Source: Rhizoctonia solani
Taxonomy: Eukaryota > Basidiomycota > Agaricomycetes > Cantharellales > Ceratobasidiaceae
DNA: 64,000 nucleotides
NCBI RefSeq assembly: GCF_016906535.1
Contig: NC_057377.1
Coordinates: forward strand, 1,860,001 to 1,924,000
Direction of reading: 5' to 3'
Part shown: one piece after another, positions 1 to 11,373 of the stretch
Layout of the letters: every line of letters begins with the position of its first letter
How positions within the stretch are numbered: the stretch's first letter is position 1
Made by a program: the position numbers and the translations under genes
Notes under the pieces: model-generated
Database searches by the model: none
The model's input: only the letters and a program-made list of their open reading frames with translations
What the model was told of the DNA's origin: nothing

Positions 1-1865
1 ATTGATTCTATGCGTGAGACCTAATACAAACACCTCTTGGGCCATTGAAGTTATATATATATGTAGTACATCCACCTTGCTTGGTGCGGAAGTCAAGGGC
101 GGCTTAGATGGAGTGGAGGCACAATCTTTGCCTTTCCGGCCGCGAGTTACGTTGGAGATAGACAAACGATTTGTGCTAGACATTGCAGCTAAGCATACGT
201 GATAGTCGGTTGGAGACAGCTGCGATAGGGGCGCTCGCTATTTGTTGACAACGGCCCCTATCCCGTGTCTTAGATGAGAAATAATGATTATTTGACGAAT
301 ATATGCAATCACCTTAAGTCAGCAACGTCCCGATAAGGTAAGAGATCGGCGGGATGTTATCTTATCAGCGCGATCAAGTGTCATTTCATAGCTAAATACA
401 TCCTTAAAAAATAGCAGGGGGGGGTCGACCCCCCCCTGCTAAATAGGTGGTCCAGATATTTAGAACACCCCTTCTTCAGCGTCTAGATCTGTATCCGACG
501 CATTTCACATCGAGTTCCACGGTGCACACTGCATCCGGGCTGGGCCTCACCTCTAAATGAGCACTTTAGAAAGGCTCGACCGTTCTAAATCCCTTACGGA
601 AACGTACCCATTATCCACCCTTTCTATTCTTCTTTATCCATCATCATTTGTTATTCAAAACATTATTCTGGTTGTGTTACCTCGGAGCCTGCCTCTCGGC
701 CAACGCTCACTCTGTGGTCCTAGCCGGGACTTAGGCTCTTATCTTTACCGTTATCAACAGAAATACGGTGATCTGAGTGAGATGCTATTCCCGTTTAATG
801 TTCGCGGGATCGATGCATGCATTCTTTCTCCTTCATGATTGTCTTTAGTAGGATTTCCCACTTTCTGGGTATCACACGCCTAAATCAACAATTTTGAGTT
901 TATTCGTATCTCCTTAAATCTCTTCCTCGGAATAGACAGCCCCCTATCATTGTACCAGACATGATGGTGGGCTCCGCTACCCATGTATTTCCGGGTGATA
1001 CCCAATTTGACATCGTTGATCCTTATTGGAATACTTAATTTTGTCGAACCAGGAGCGTGACGCAACCACTTAGGTCAAGCAAAGTGTGACAGGAAGGTTT
1101 GATCGGATTGTACGAATGCTATTGAGAGGCGGGAGGAAGGACTTGATGACTGCGATAGAAAGAGTGTGCCAGTTCTTGGGCGGACCCTTACCGCACCCTC
1201 GGTATCAATCAAACTTCTACTAGCCGGGTGGGTCGATCCTCCAAAACAGATGCCGAGGGAGACTTTCCTCAAGTGGACATTCGTCACATTCATTTCGGAT
1301 TTGTAAATTTCTCCGTCCTTGGCACCGGTCCTAACGTAGGACTTCCGATGGGTGCCTTGATTCAGCCCTCGAGCGGGAAGTTCTCCCCGTCACTCGGCGA
1401 GATGGTTAGTCTTCAATGTAAATAACAGGTGAATTCTAACTAGTAGTCAACCCGCATTCTTTTTGTCCGTGTTCCTTGTATGTCAGACTGTTAACGCAAA
1501 TTTAGGACTTTAGTAATACCTGAAGAAACATTGACCCAGTATGCCAATGTAATTGATAAGAACATAAAATGTACCTAGCATCGAGTTCTATGATCGGGCT
1601 GATGCCCGATGCCGGTTTAATTTCGGTCTGGATTGGGTCTAAATCACGTAAATCGGGAACAGTTTTTCGTTTACCTCATAAGGAAACATGCAGCCTGGGA
1701 AGATGGATGTCTTGTTGTCGAAGCAAATTTTATCTATCAAGATAATCTATGAATCAGCTGACATTGAGCGCTTTCTGATGATTTCTCTCGCTAAACAAGG
1801 AAAATTGTGGTTCCCCCGCATACATGGCCCATGTGCTCTCTGGCCTTTTTAGTCTGAGTTAGGTT
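1..1865. other. Gene-poor left edge
   Basis: No reading frame here shows a recognisable domain, a signal peptide or convincing splice-linked coding. The open frames are short (at most 93 codons) and of biased composition. The one clear structure is the perfect palindrome at 412-441, listed separately. Confidence 0.5.
412..441. repeat. Perfect 30-bp GC palindrome
   Basis: Each arm is TAGCA followed by eight G, and the centre is TCGA. The sequence is self-complementary over all 30 bases and lies in AT-rich flanks, so it could form a strong cruciform or hairpin. No gene adjoins it. It could be a fused pair of transposon ends or a fold-back remnant; that is inference. Confidence 0.8.
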
Positions 1866-2131
1866 GCCTCCCGCCCAAGCGGCGGCCAGAAGCAGCCGTT
1901 ACCCGTTGTGTAGGACCCCTGTCACTTGGGCTAGTGAGATATTGAGTATATGCGTACCCGTTGCATCCGACATCAAACATGGGACCGGCCGCGAATACCT
2001 CATGAAATTTGCGTTAAGGACTTTTGTACTTGCCATGGATGATGCTCGTAGATATATAACACTCGCTGCGCTCATCATAACTCATCATCCAGCATCTGGA
2101 CTTTCACTTCAGCCTTCCTACCTCACTCACA

Positions 2132-2871
2132 ATGCACTTCTCTTTCCTCTCTGTCTTCCTTACTCTCCTCACTACCTCCCTCTTTGCAGTCGCTGCCCCT
2201 GCTACTCCTGCTGCCTCTGCTGCTCTCGTCCCTGCTCTTGCTCCTCCTGTCGGCGCCAAGCTCTACAACGCTACCGCCGGCTACAACGCCACTCACGGCC
2301 TTCCTTATGACAAGAGCCTCCACGGCCCCTTGACCGAGCGCGACCTCAAGGCTCGTCAAGCCTTCACCGGCGATGCCACCTGGTTCTACCCCGGACTCGG
2401 AGCGTAAGCTGACCTGACAGTATATGCTACTGTGATCCATTACTGACGGCCTGTGACAGATGCGGTGGGACTAACAACCAGTGGGAGCACGTTGTCGCAC
2501 TCAACGCTCCGGTGAGTTAGCTTGACAGAGGCTAGTAGAAGAGAGTCTGAGGGACTGTGTATAGCAATGGAACGGAGGAGGAAACTGCTGGCGCAGCATC
2601 ACGATCCAAGCATACGGCAAGCAAGTGCCGGCTGCGATTGTCGACCAGGTAGGGGATATGCGATGATTTGTTCTGAGGCATCAACTATACTAACTGAACG
2701 AAACGCGATGTAGTGCCCTGGATGTGGATGGGGCTCGCTTGATCTTTCCCCTGCCCTATTCCAGCAGTTTGCAGGCTTGGGTGTTGGAAGGTTCCAGATT
2801 ACCTGGTGTAAGTGGTGTATAGTGTCTGAATATACAGATCGTGCTAACATTCAACCTTAGGGTTCAACTAG
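2132..2871 (+). CDS. Secreted RlpA-like (expansin/DPBB) protein, copy 1
   Basis: I predict five exons: 2132-2403, 2460-2511, 2565-2648, 2714-2807 and 2861-2871, giving 170 aa. The start is followed by a clear signal peptide (MHFSFLSVFLTLLTTSLFAV, cleavage after about residue 22) and an Ala/Pro-rich stretch. From about residue 78 comes a double-psi beta-barrel of the RlpA/barwin/expansin type: ATWFYPGLGACGGTN, then QWNGGGNCW, then VDQCPGCGWGSLDLS, ending ITWWFN. There is no second carbohydrate-binding domain, so this is a single-domain RlpA-like protein. In plant-associated fungi such proteins are secreted wall-loosening or effector-like proteins. A TATA-like tract (gatatataaca) lies about 80 bp upstream of the ATG. 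A near-identical inverted copy lies at 14882-15630. Enzymatic activity is not shown by the sequence. Confidence 0.88.
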
Positions 2872-4314
2872 AGCAGGACTTGGTCCCGGAGCGCTAGTGT
2901 GGTGTCGTCCGGCTCTACTGGCCTGCTAAGTGGTGAAATTGAACAAACAAGTCGGTGAATGATCTTGAAGGTGCTGTTTTTGATACATGTATAGACCAAC
3001 CTGAATAAAACAAAGTGGTCCTCTATCTCTGTGTGATACCTCGTTAGACCGGTGTTGAATTGCGAAAATACACATTCATACCGAAGGGTATACACCTATT
3101 TTCGGGAACATCTAGATATTTTTCCACCACTAATAATATATTGTTCTTTGAGCACTATATGGGTCCGCACTTTGAGAGCATATTGCTTCTCCCTCACTCG
3201 CGCATTTACTTATGATAAGAGGAAAGTACTGGCAACTAGGTGATATATCTGAATATAGGACGATCTTTCTTTAAATGTAATTGACTTACGTCGAATTCGC
3301 ATTTTATTCACGGTCACATTTACCCATATCTGTGCTAGATCTCAATCATAGTCCCGGTAAACTTGTATTCGGAGCTTTCGCTGGACACATTTTTATTGTT
3401 CACCACCTTGTGATTACAAGGCTCACTCGAGTACTGGAGCTGCGGTCTCAGTGGCGGTATTATGCCCGCTTCCTCAGTCTTGCGCCTGGCATCACTTGAT
3501 CCATGGTACGGCGAGTATTAATACGTGGGAGATTGTCATACCCCTAGGGCGGTACTTTCAGTTTGTTCATAATGCAAAATACAGCTAGCAGTAGTGGCAT
3601 CCATCATGTTCTGCCCAAACTAAGGATGCCTTAAGCCAATGAGATGCTACAGCCCTGTCGCCCTGAGCCTTATGCCGAGTGGATTTATATATAGGGTCAT
3701 AGTTATCCAAGTATACAGAAACTATATCCAAAGAACAACCGTTCTCGTTGGAGACAAAGAAGCACGCAGGATTTAATAGACAATTGGACTAGGCTTCCTT
3801 TGTATGCATATTTATTCCCTTTTTGGTACTATGTATCTATGTGTCTGTCGACATAGGATCTGAAACATGATAAAAAACAGCATGTATTCCCACGGGGTGG
3901 TCAGGGGATGGGCAGTATTTGCCTCTCGAAACAGGAGGCTATAGGGAACATGTTCTATAAGCAAGCGAGTGGCCCAATTTTAATGAGCCAACACCACTGG
4001 TGCACAGCCCGGCTCGGCTTTTGGGCCAGGGGCTACGTCACTTGACACCTGGAGACAACCGTACAATTTCCGCGCTTGGATACCTTTGTTGATTCACACA
4101 AGAACAAATGTATCACACATTGATGGACACAAGCCTCTTCCCACGTGACTACATTTTTCATTCCTAAGTTGGTAACTATCGCTTTTGTGTTTCCGCTGCT
4201 TTACTAACTTTTTTCGACCAAGATAAACGATGATGATGTGCCACACGTTGATACCCGGGATAAAATGAGATGCTTCGGGAACATTGTGAGTATCACCCCC
4301 CTCGAAAGCTGAGA
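2872..4314. other. Intergenic, no gene seen
   Basis: This stretch separates the RlpA-like gene from the NACHT-WD40 gene. Open frames are short, without domains or good splice links. The last few hundred bases should contain the promoter of the downstream gene. Confidence 0.45.
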
Positions 4315-7300
4315 ATGTCTGATGACTCTAACCCGCATAATGCCAAGTCCAAGAATTCAAAAGGGTTCTTCAGTCGTCTGCGGGAGAATTTGCGGCAACC
4401 CCAACGCAGTAATAGGGCGCGTACTCCACCAAACCCTGAACCGTTTTATTTGTCTAGCCACTCAGCATCGTCTTTGCGAGCCAATGTTGCCCGAGGTTCC
4501 GAAGAGACACCGGCTACGGCATCCTCCACAAACAATCCCAAGATTAACAGCGAACCTCCGAGATTGACCGATTCATCGGTTGCACCGTTAACCTCATTGC
4601 CCATCGACAAATCGACCGGTGTGTTGGAAACACTTAATAAAGACGCGCATGTTGCGGAAACGGAAGAATCTGCACAGATTGCTTCCACTACTGTCGACTT
4701 GAATGAAGCTCGCCAGGTTCAGGATCCCATCTGGATAGCCCTTCAGACTTCTTTGGAAATGCTTAGAGATAACTTGGATGAGAATTCTCCACTCGTACCC
4801 ACCATCGAGACGTTACTTTTATGCCTGCCCAGGTTAGAGGTGAGCCGTTCCACCAATAGCCATCAAATATAAGCTAACCACCATTACTAGGCTTGGGGTA
4901 GGGCTGAACGGGAATATGAGGAATTGACTCGAGAAACCACAAACGCGAGCGACTCTTTCAGGGAGCTTGTAACTGTAGAAAAAATCAGTCTCTTTCCAGA
5001 CAATCTCTCACATTCTCTATTGTGAGCCAAGAGGATAGCGTTTGTTCCATTGTTTCGTACTGACAAATATTAGGAATCTCATCAACAAGCATCTAGAAGA
5101 AATTAAATCGCGCTTGGAATCGAATGGGGGAGATACAGAAGAAAATAGCGGTGAGGACCAGATAGTGTATTACTATCGAGGTGTCAGGGATACATTCGTA
5201 AAATTCGAGGTAAGTTCGACACTTCTGGGCGCAGCTCAATCCTCATCCGATCTTAGGACAATGGACGAGACATTCTCCATAAGAGTTTGAATGTTAGTAC
5301 AAACATACTATATGGATACCAGTCCACGAATACTCAACCCAAAATATAGAACAGTCGCCTTGGATGGCTAAATCATATCGAGGAGGCTCCTTTCGATGCC
5401 CTATTCGGAACCGAACAGGTTCGGCGTGGCTGCACCGAGGGCACACGCACCGAGGTACTTTCTGGACTAGAAACATGGCTCTTCGATCCAACTTCATCAG
5501 GGGTCTACTGGATGGATGGGATGCCAGGAATAGGCAAGACAGCAATAGCATACACGTTCTGCGAGCGGATGAAGAGGCGCCGGTGCCTAGGCGCGAGCTT
5601 TTTCTGTGACAGGAACTCTGAAAAATGCCGGGATGCGACTAGAATTATACCCACCATTGCATACCAGCTCGCTCTATACTCGGCCTCATTTCGATCGGCG
5701 TTGTTCGACGTGCTGGGAAGCAATCCGGAAGCTGCGTCCAAGACTTTGACGAAGCAATTCGACCTCCTCTTGAATAAGCCATTGCAACAAGCCAAGGGTA
5801 CCATGCCAAAACAAGTGGTCATCGTAATCGATGCTCTGGACGAATGCGACAATCTCGAGAGTATAGAAGGTCTATTGGATTTGCTTCTCCCTGAGAGTTC
5901 TGGGCCTGGTATCCCACTGAAGTTCCTTGTCACGGCTCGGCCAGGAGGTGATATATTTGTTAGGATGTCCTTGGGCGTAGAGAACCAAAAGGCCGTAGCG
6001 ATTCACCTCCATGACATCAGCAAGGCCCAGGTACAGGCGGATATTAAATTGCATGTCAAGCACCAATTACGATTTGTCAAGTCAATCGAGGACAGCGAAA
6101 TCGACCAATTCGTGCAACGCTGTGGAGTTTTGTTCCTGACCGCGGTTTCTCTCCTACAATTCGCTGCAGGAGAGACGGGTTATTCGAAGGAATCATTCAT
6201 GTCGTTGATTCAAAACACCCCAATATTGACAACTTTGCATACACCCATCGCTAAAATGTATATGGACGTACTGAAATCCGTGCTCGATGACGAGGGCCTT
6301 GAAGAGGACGAGGTCGAAGATATCCGTTTGGTGTTGAATACTGTACTACTCGCACAGGAATCTGTCAACGTCGAGACTATCGGCATGTTGGCGGGAATTG
6401 ACGAACCGAGACGTGTGGAACATGCACTGCTTTCACTGCGGTCAGCATTGAATTATTCTGAAACTTCTGGTCTGGTTTCTCCGTTGGATTCGACTTTTCC
6501 CGAAGTCATGTTCGACAAGAGTAAATCTGGGTCGTATCATTGCGACGTTACCGAGCAGGGTCACTTGTTGGCACAAGGATGTTTGGCCAAAATGAAGGAG
6601 GAATTACGATTCAACATGTGCGAGCTTGATTCGTCGTTTATACCCGACAAAGAGGTGAAGGATATCGATTCTATCATCAAGGCCAAGATCTCTCCCTCTT
6701 TGGGATACGCGTGTCGCCACTGGGCGGATCACCTTGAATCAACACCGAATGTAGCTAACATGTTGCCCTTGCTGGGAGAGTTTCTCTTTGAGCAGCTTCT
6801 ATATTGGATGGAGGTTTTAAACCTGCTACAGGAACTTACATCTGGCGCTGCTTCTTTACTGAAGCTCAAACAAAGACTACATGTAAGCAGATATTGTCCA
6901 AATCGTTTGCTATTCTCACGTATACACCCAGGGAGTGGCTTGTCCACCAGAATTAACTACTTTACTCGACGATGCTTATGCTTTTGTGCAAAAACTTTCG
7001 GCGAGCTCAATCTCATATTCGACGCCACACATATATATATCGTCCCTTCAACTGTGTCCGAGATCAAGCTTGGTGTACCGGATCTACTCTAAGCGCATTC
7101 AGTCCTGGCTAAAACCTCACGGAGGTCCTACAGAGAGTTTGGATATGAAGACCTCGGCGCACCAGAGTTGGAATATTGGTTCGGGGGCATTATCAATTTC
7201 ATATTCTCTGGACGGTACTCGGTTCGCAGCCGGATGCGAGAACGGGACCATCGCTATATGTGATGCACGCGACGGCTCGTTTCTGTTCCATCCACTCGAG

Positions 7301-8521
7301 GGCCACACCGACTGGGTTCGCTCTGTTGCCTTTTCACCCGATGGCACACTTGTCCTCTCGGCCTCGTCAGACTGTACTATTCGATTATGGGACGTAGCGA
7401 CTGGTCAGCCTGTACCCACTTCATTTGATGGGCATACCCATCCGGTCAAGTCAGTGGCATTTTCGCCAAGCGGCAAGCGGTTTGTTTCTGGGTCTTGGGA
7501 TAACACGGTTCGCGTATGGAATACAGATGGCAGCAGCTCTACTACTATGGAAGGCCATAAATGGGGTGTCAATTGCGTTGCGTTTTCCCCTGACGACACA
7601 TCGGTGGCCTCGGGTGCTAATGATTTTACTATCCAAGTTTGGGACTTGACTAACGAGGCGCCTACTCCAAGCACCCTTCAAGGTCATACCAATTCCGTCA
7701 TGTCTATTGCGTTCACGTCTGATGGAACTCGTCTCGTCTCCGGTTCAACTGATTGTACAATCTGCGTCTGGAGCACGGATAGCAAATCACTTATGTCTCG
7801 CTTTCTTCAAGGTTGCACCCATTTTGTCTACTCGGTAGCCGTTTCGCCAGACGGGTCATGCATCGCATCTGGGTCGGCGGACTCGACGATCCGGGTTTGG
7901 AGCATCAATACCGGCAGTTTGATCACCGGTCCTTGGGAGCATTTCAACGGCGTTCGGGCCCTTGCGTTCTCGCCGGATGGTACGCGTTTGCTCTCAGGCT
8001 CTCATAGCGAGGATATCAAAGTTTGGAACCTTGACGAGAAACCGAAACCTGCTGACGTGCGACCATACACTGGGCTGTATAACAAGTCGTTCCAAAAGGC
8101 ATTCCTTGAAAAGGCTCTCAATGAGAAAATGATCCGAATCCGGGAGCTGCATGACGAAAAACTTCCTCTTCTCCCCTTTCAACGCCAGACGCCAGATTCA
8201 GCGATGTCGATTGCATGGTTACTCGAAGCCACTCATTTAGCATACATTAATGAGCCACTGGGCGCAACGCCTACTCCCGGATTAGAACATCAGCTCCCCC
8301 ATATGCCTAATGGATGGAAGTGGCAATCGGACGGGTGGCTTTTAAATGACAAATCTCAATTACTAGTCTGGGTTTCTCCAGATTCCGGTTCCTGCCATCT
8401 CCTTGGGCACAGCGTCAACAATTCTAGGGCGATTTCCTTCCTGTCCCAGAATGAAGACTTTATTGGGAGGCGATGGCCTGGAAAAAAGGAGATGCCAGTA
8501 GGAGCCCGTCGTCAATGGTGA
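4315..8521 (+). CDS. NACHT-WD40 STAND protein (fungal NLR-like)
   Basis: Six exons (4315-4839, 4891-5021, 5074-5209, 5257-5292, 5350-6882, 6932-8521) join in frame to 1316 aa. Residues 1-275 are polar with no domain I can name. A NACHT-type NTPase follows: Walker A GMPGIGKTA near residue 333 and Walker B VVIVIDALDEC near 432. The pre-P-loop text (RRGCTEGTRTEVL...) is the usual fungal NACHT lead-in. From about residue 840 to 1105 there are roughly seven WD40 blades (GHTDWVRSVAFSPDG, then SSDCTIRLWD, and so on), followed by a 140-aa tail. This is the architecture of HET-E/NWD proteins, which sense non-self or cell damage through the repeats and oligomerise through NACHT. No known effector domain (HET, HeLo, Patatin) is recognisable at the N-terminus. 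An upstream in-frame ATG at 4270 is an alternative start. The blades are diverged from one another, unlike fast-evolving HET-E repeats. Confidence 0.9.
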
Positions 8522-8903
8522 CGCAAGACAGAAAGTGGAAATTAGCACTTTTTTGGTTTGATTCATCACTGTTAAAATCTCATTATTTGTTATTTTGATG
8601 GAGGGGAGCCCTTGGACGGTTCGAGCCGTGTACAGAATTTAGATGTTTATTATGGTTTTCTCCCCGCATGTATGTATTCGTCACCAACGACATGATTGTC
8701 TAATATATGCGTTACATTAACGACTCGGATAAGCCCAATGATTGGGCGAAACAACTAATTTCAAGCAACAGGTCGGAATATATACCGCTATGTTCACCTG
8801 CGACTTTGACAATTCCCTATTACGCGCAAGTCCCAAAAGGACCCAATTATCTGACAAACCAGCGCGCTTACTACTGTGCTGGAATCCAATCGCAACCACG
8901 ACA

Positions 8904-9460
8904 ATGAGCAAACAAAGCCTCGAAGATCTCAGAACAAGGCTCGAAAACGCGTCCAAAGAATATCAAAAGATTCAGGAGGGTAAGTGCCCATCTCTAACCG
9001 AGAATGACATTTGTCGAACTGATCGGAAAAGTCGGTGTACAGATACCCAAACCGCTGTAGAAACCCATCAAAGGCTGGATTCACAAGTTAACGAGAATGA
9101 GGCTGTGAAGAAGGCAAGCCCCATCATGACAGATGAGAGGACATATTCTAACGTGTCCGAGCAGGAGTTTGCAAACCTCAAACCCCATAACACGGTTTAC
9201 AAGATGGTTGGACCGGTGTTTGTCAAGCAAGAACCGGAGGAAGCGAAAAGCAACGTGGACAAGCGATTGGAGTTTATTAGAGGTGAAATGTGAGTCTTGT
9301 CAAGATTCTTGACCACATTGTACTTGACTGGCCTTGCAGCACGCGCGTAGAACAACAAATATCTGATTTGAACAAAAAGTCAGAGAAAATCAAGACCGAA
9401 GTCGTGACAATTCAAAACGTAATGGCTTCTCAACAGCAGTCACAGACTACTGCAGCATGA
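8904..9460 (+). CDS. YKE2: Prefoldin subunit 6
   Basis: Four exons (8904-8979, 9043-9113, 9165-9289, 9340-9460) give 130 aa, a normal length for beta-type prefoldin subunits. Two helical coiled-coil segments (LEDLRTRLENASKEYQKIQ at the N-terminus; VEQQISDLNKKSEKIKTE near the C-terminus) flank the hairpin region with NTVYKMVGPVFVKQE, which is diagnostic of subunit 6. The protein is part of the hexameric cytosolic chaperone that hands actin and tubulin to CCT. Intron 3 (9114-9164) has a GC donor (AAG|gcaagc), a good branch site (ttctaac) and a cag acceptor. Its length is 51 nt and it has no stop, so reading through it would insert 17 residues not expected in the family. Confidence 0.93.
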
Positions 9461-9637
9461 ATATGTGTTATAACTTTGAATCATAATGTCGTAGCGCCTT
9501 GCCCTATCAGGACATATAGATGTAAAGTTCTAGGATGTTCTCGTAGATACCAAATTAGAGACAATAGACACAGCCACAGATCTCATGTCACCCGATTGGC
9601 ATTGGTCATTGCACGCACTCTGTGTTCTACCTCCACA

Positions 9638-11132
9638 ATGGCCGAACAAGCCTCTGTTGCCAGCTCAAACGAAATCACTCTAAATATAAAAGGTATAAAA
9701 GGCTGCAATGAAGAACTCCGCATTTCCTGATATATGTACAGGTCCAAGTGAACTGAAGCTCAGTATAACCATATCCACCGACAAGACTGTCCTTGAGCTA
9801 AAGCAAGCCATTGCGGAAAAGTCAGATGTATCTGCCGATAGACAACGTTTAATCTACTCTGGTAAGCCCACTCTATCTATTTCCTTCACCTTGCCACTCA
9901 CTCGCCTGCTCCACCACCAGGTCGAGTACTTAAAGACGAGGACGTACTCTCGACGTACAAGGTACAGAATGCACACACTGTACATATGGTCAAAGGCGCT
10001 CCCAAACCGACCGGAACTGCCTCCTCTTCGACTTCCACGCCGACACAACCTCTACCGAGTATGCAAACTGGCCAGACATCGACAGAGACGCTACTCAATG
10101 GACCTCGCGGACACGGGGCTCTCGCAGGTTTGAATATGAACGACCTTTTTGGAGGAGCAAACCCGAACGACCCAAATATGGTCTGCGCCCGCTCAATCTA
10201 CTATTTTAGGACTCAAACTAACAAAAATGGATAGTTGCAAAACATGCTTTCCTCTCCTCAATTTATGCAACAAATGTCCCGCATGATGTCCGATCCTAAT
10301 TTGATGGACACTATTCTCGCACAGTCTCCCCACCTCACAAATATGGACCCTAACATGCGTCGGACATTACAATCGCCTGAGTTTAGACAGATGATGTCGA
10401 ACCCAGACACGTTACGAAATATGATGCAAATGACGGCTACATTGAGGCAAGCTGGGATCAATCCTATGGGTGGTGGAGCGATGGGAGGCGGATTTGGAGG
10501 CGGAGGTTTCGGCGGGATGCCGTTTGACTTGTTTGGCGGAGGACTCGGCGGGGCTCAGAACCAGGGACAGAACCAGCAGCCGAGCGGGAACTTGTTCGAA
10601 CAGGCTGCGACGGGTGCTACGTCTGCTGCTTCCCCGGCCAGCAATCCCAATCCTACATCACCTGCCGCTAACACTGGCAGTAATCCTAACCCGACTTCGC
10701 CTGGAACCCAGAACCCCAACCCCAGTCCATTTGGAATGATCGACCCGTCGTTAATCCAACAGGCACGTATTTGATTTGTCGATATTCGTTTCGGTTCTGA
10801 CTGGGTTCGATTTAGATTCTTGGTGGTGCTGGTGGATTGGGAAGCCAGGGGAATGCAGCGGGTGGGAATCCTTTTGCAGCACTTGGCGCATTTGGTGCAC
10901 CTCCAGCGCCCCCAGATCCGCGTCCTGTCGAGGAACGTTTCCAGGTAAGACGACGACACTCCCTCTGCATCCAGCTGAAAATTGAGGCCCCATCGCTCTC
11001 TAGGTTCAATTACAACAACTCCAAGATATGGGCTTTACCAACGCACAACAGAATGTTCGTGCGCTATTGGCATGTGGAGGCCGCGTGGACTCGGCAATTG
11101 AATATATCCTTGGTGGAGGAGGTCTTCAGTAA
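9638..11132 (+). CDS. DSK2: Ubiquilin / DSK2-type UBL-UBA shuttle protein
   Basis: Six exons (9638-9692, 9742-9861, 9921-10180, 10235-10762, 10816-10944, 11004-11132) give 406 aa. An N-terminal ubiquitin-like domain (about residues 11-85, with VLELKQAIAEKSDV and RQRLIYSGRVLKDEDVLSTY) is followed by an STI1-like region rich in Met/Gln (LQNMLSSPQFMQQMSRMMSD). Then come a Gly-rich and Asn/Pro/Thr-rich linker and a C-terminal UBA domain (LQDMGFTNAQQNVRALLACG). This domain order is that of ubiquilin/Dsk2, which carries ubiquitinated clients to the proteasome in cytosol and nucleus. The intron at 10763-10815 appears to use a GC donor (CAG|gcacgt), because no GT donor keeps the frame. The gene converges on INO1 with about 240 bp between the stops. 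Confidence 0.93.
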
Positions 11133-11373
11133 TCGACCCAAGTAGATAACCTTAAATTGTAGCGCCAGTTCCTTAGAATTGTAATGCTTATTCACTGGGA
11201 TCTTCAGAACACCGCAGCTCATGGGTGTTTACTCTCTTTTAGCACTCTATCCATCGATACACTTGAGTCACAATCAAAATCGCATTTGAGGAATCAGTTG
11301 AATGACTCGTAGCTACAATCCAATACAGACAGTACATCGTGTTGAACTCGTACTACTCATTACCGAGATACAT

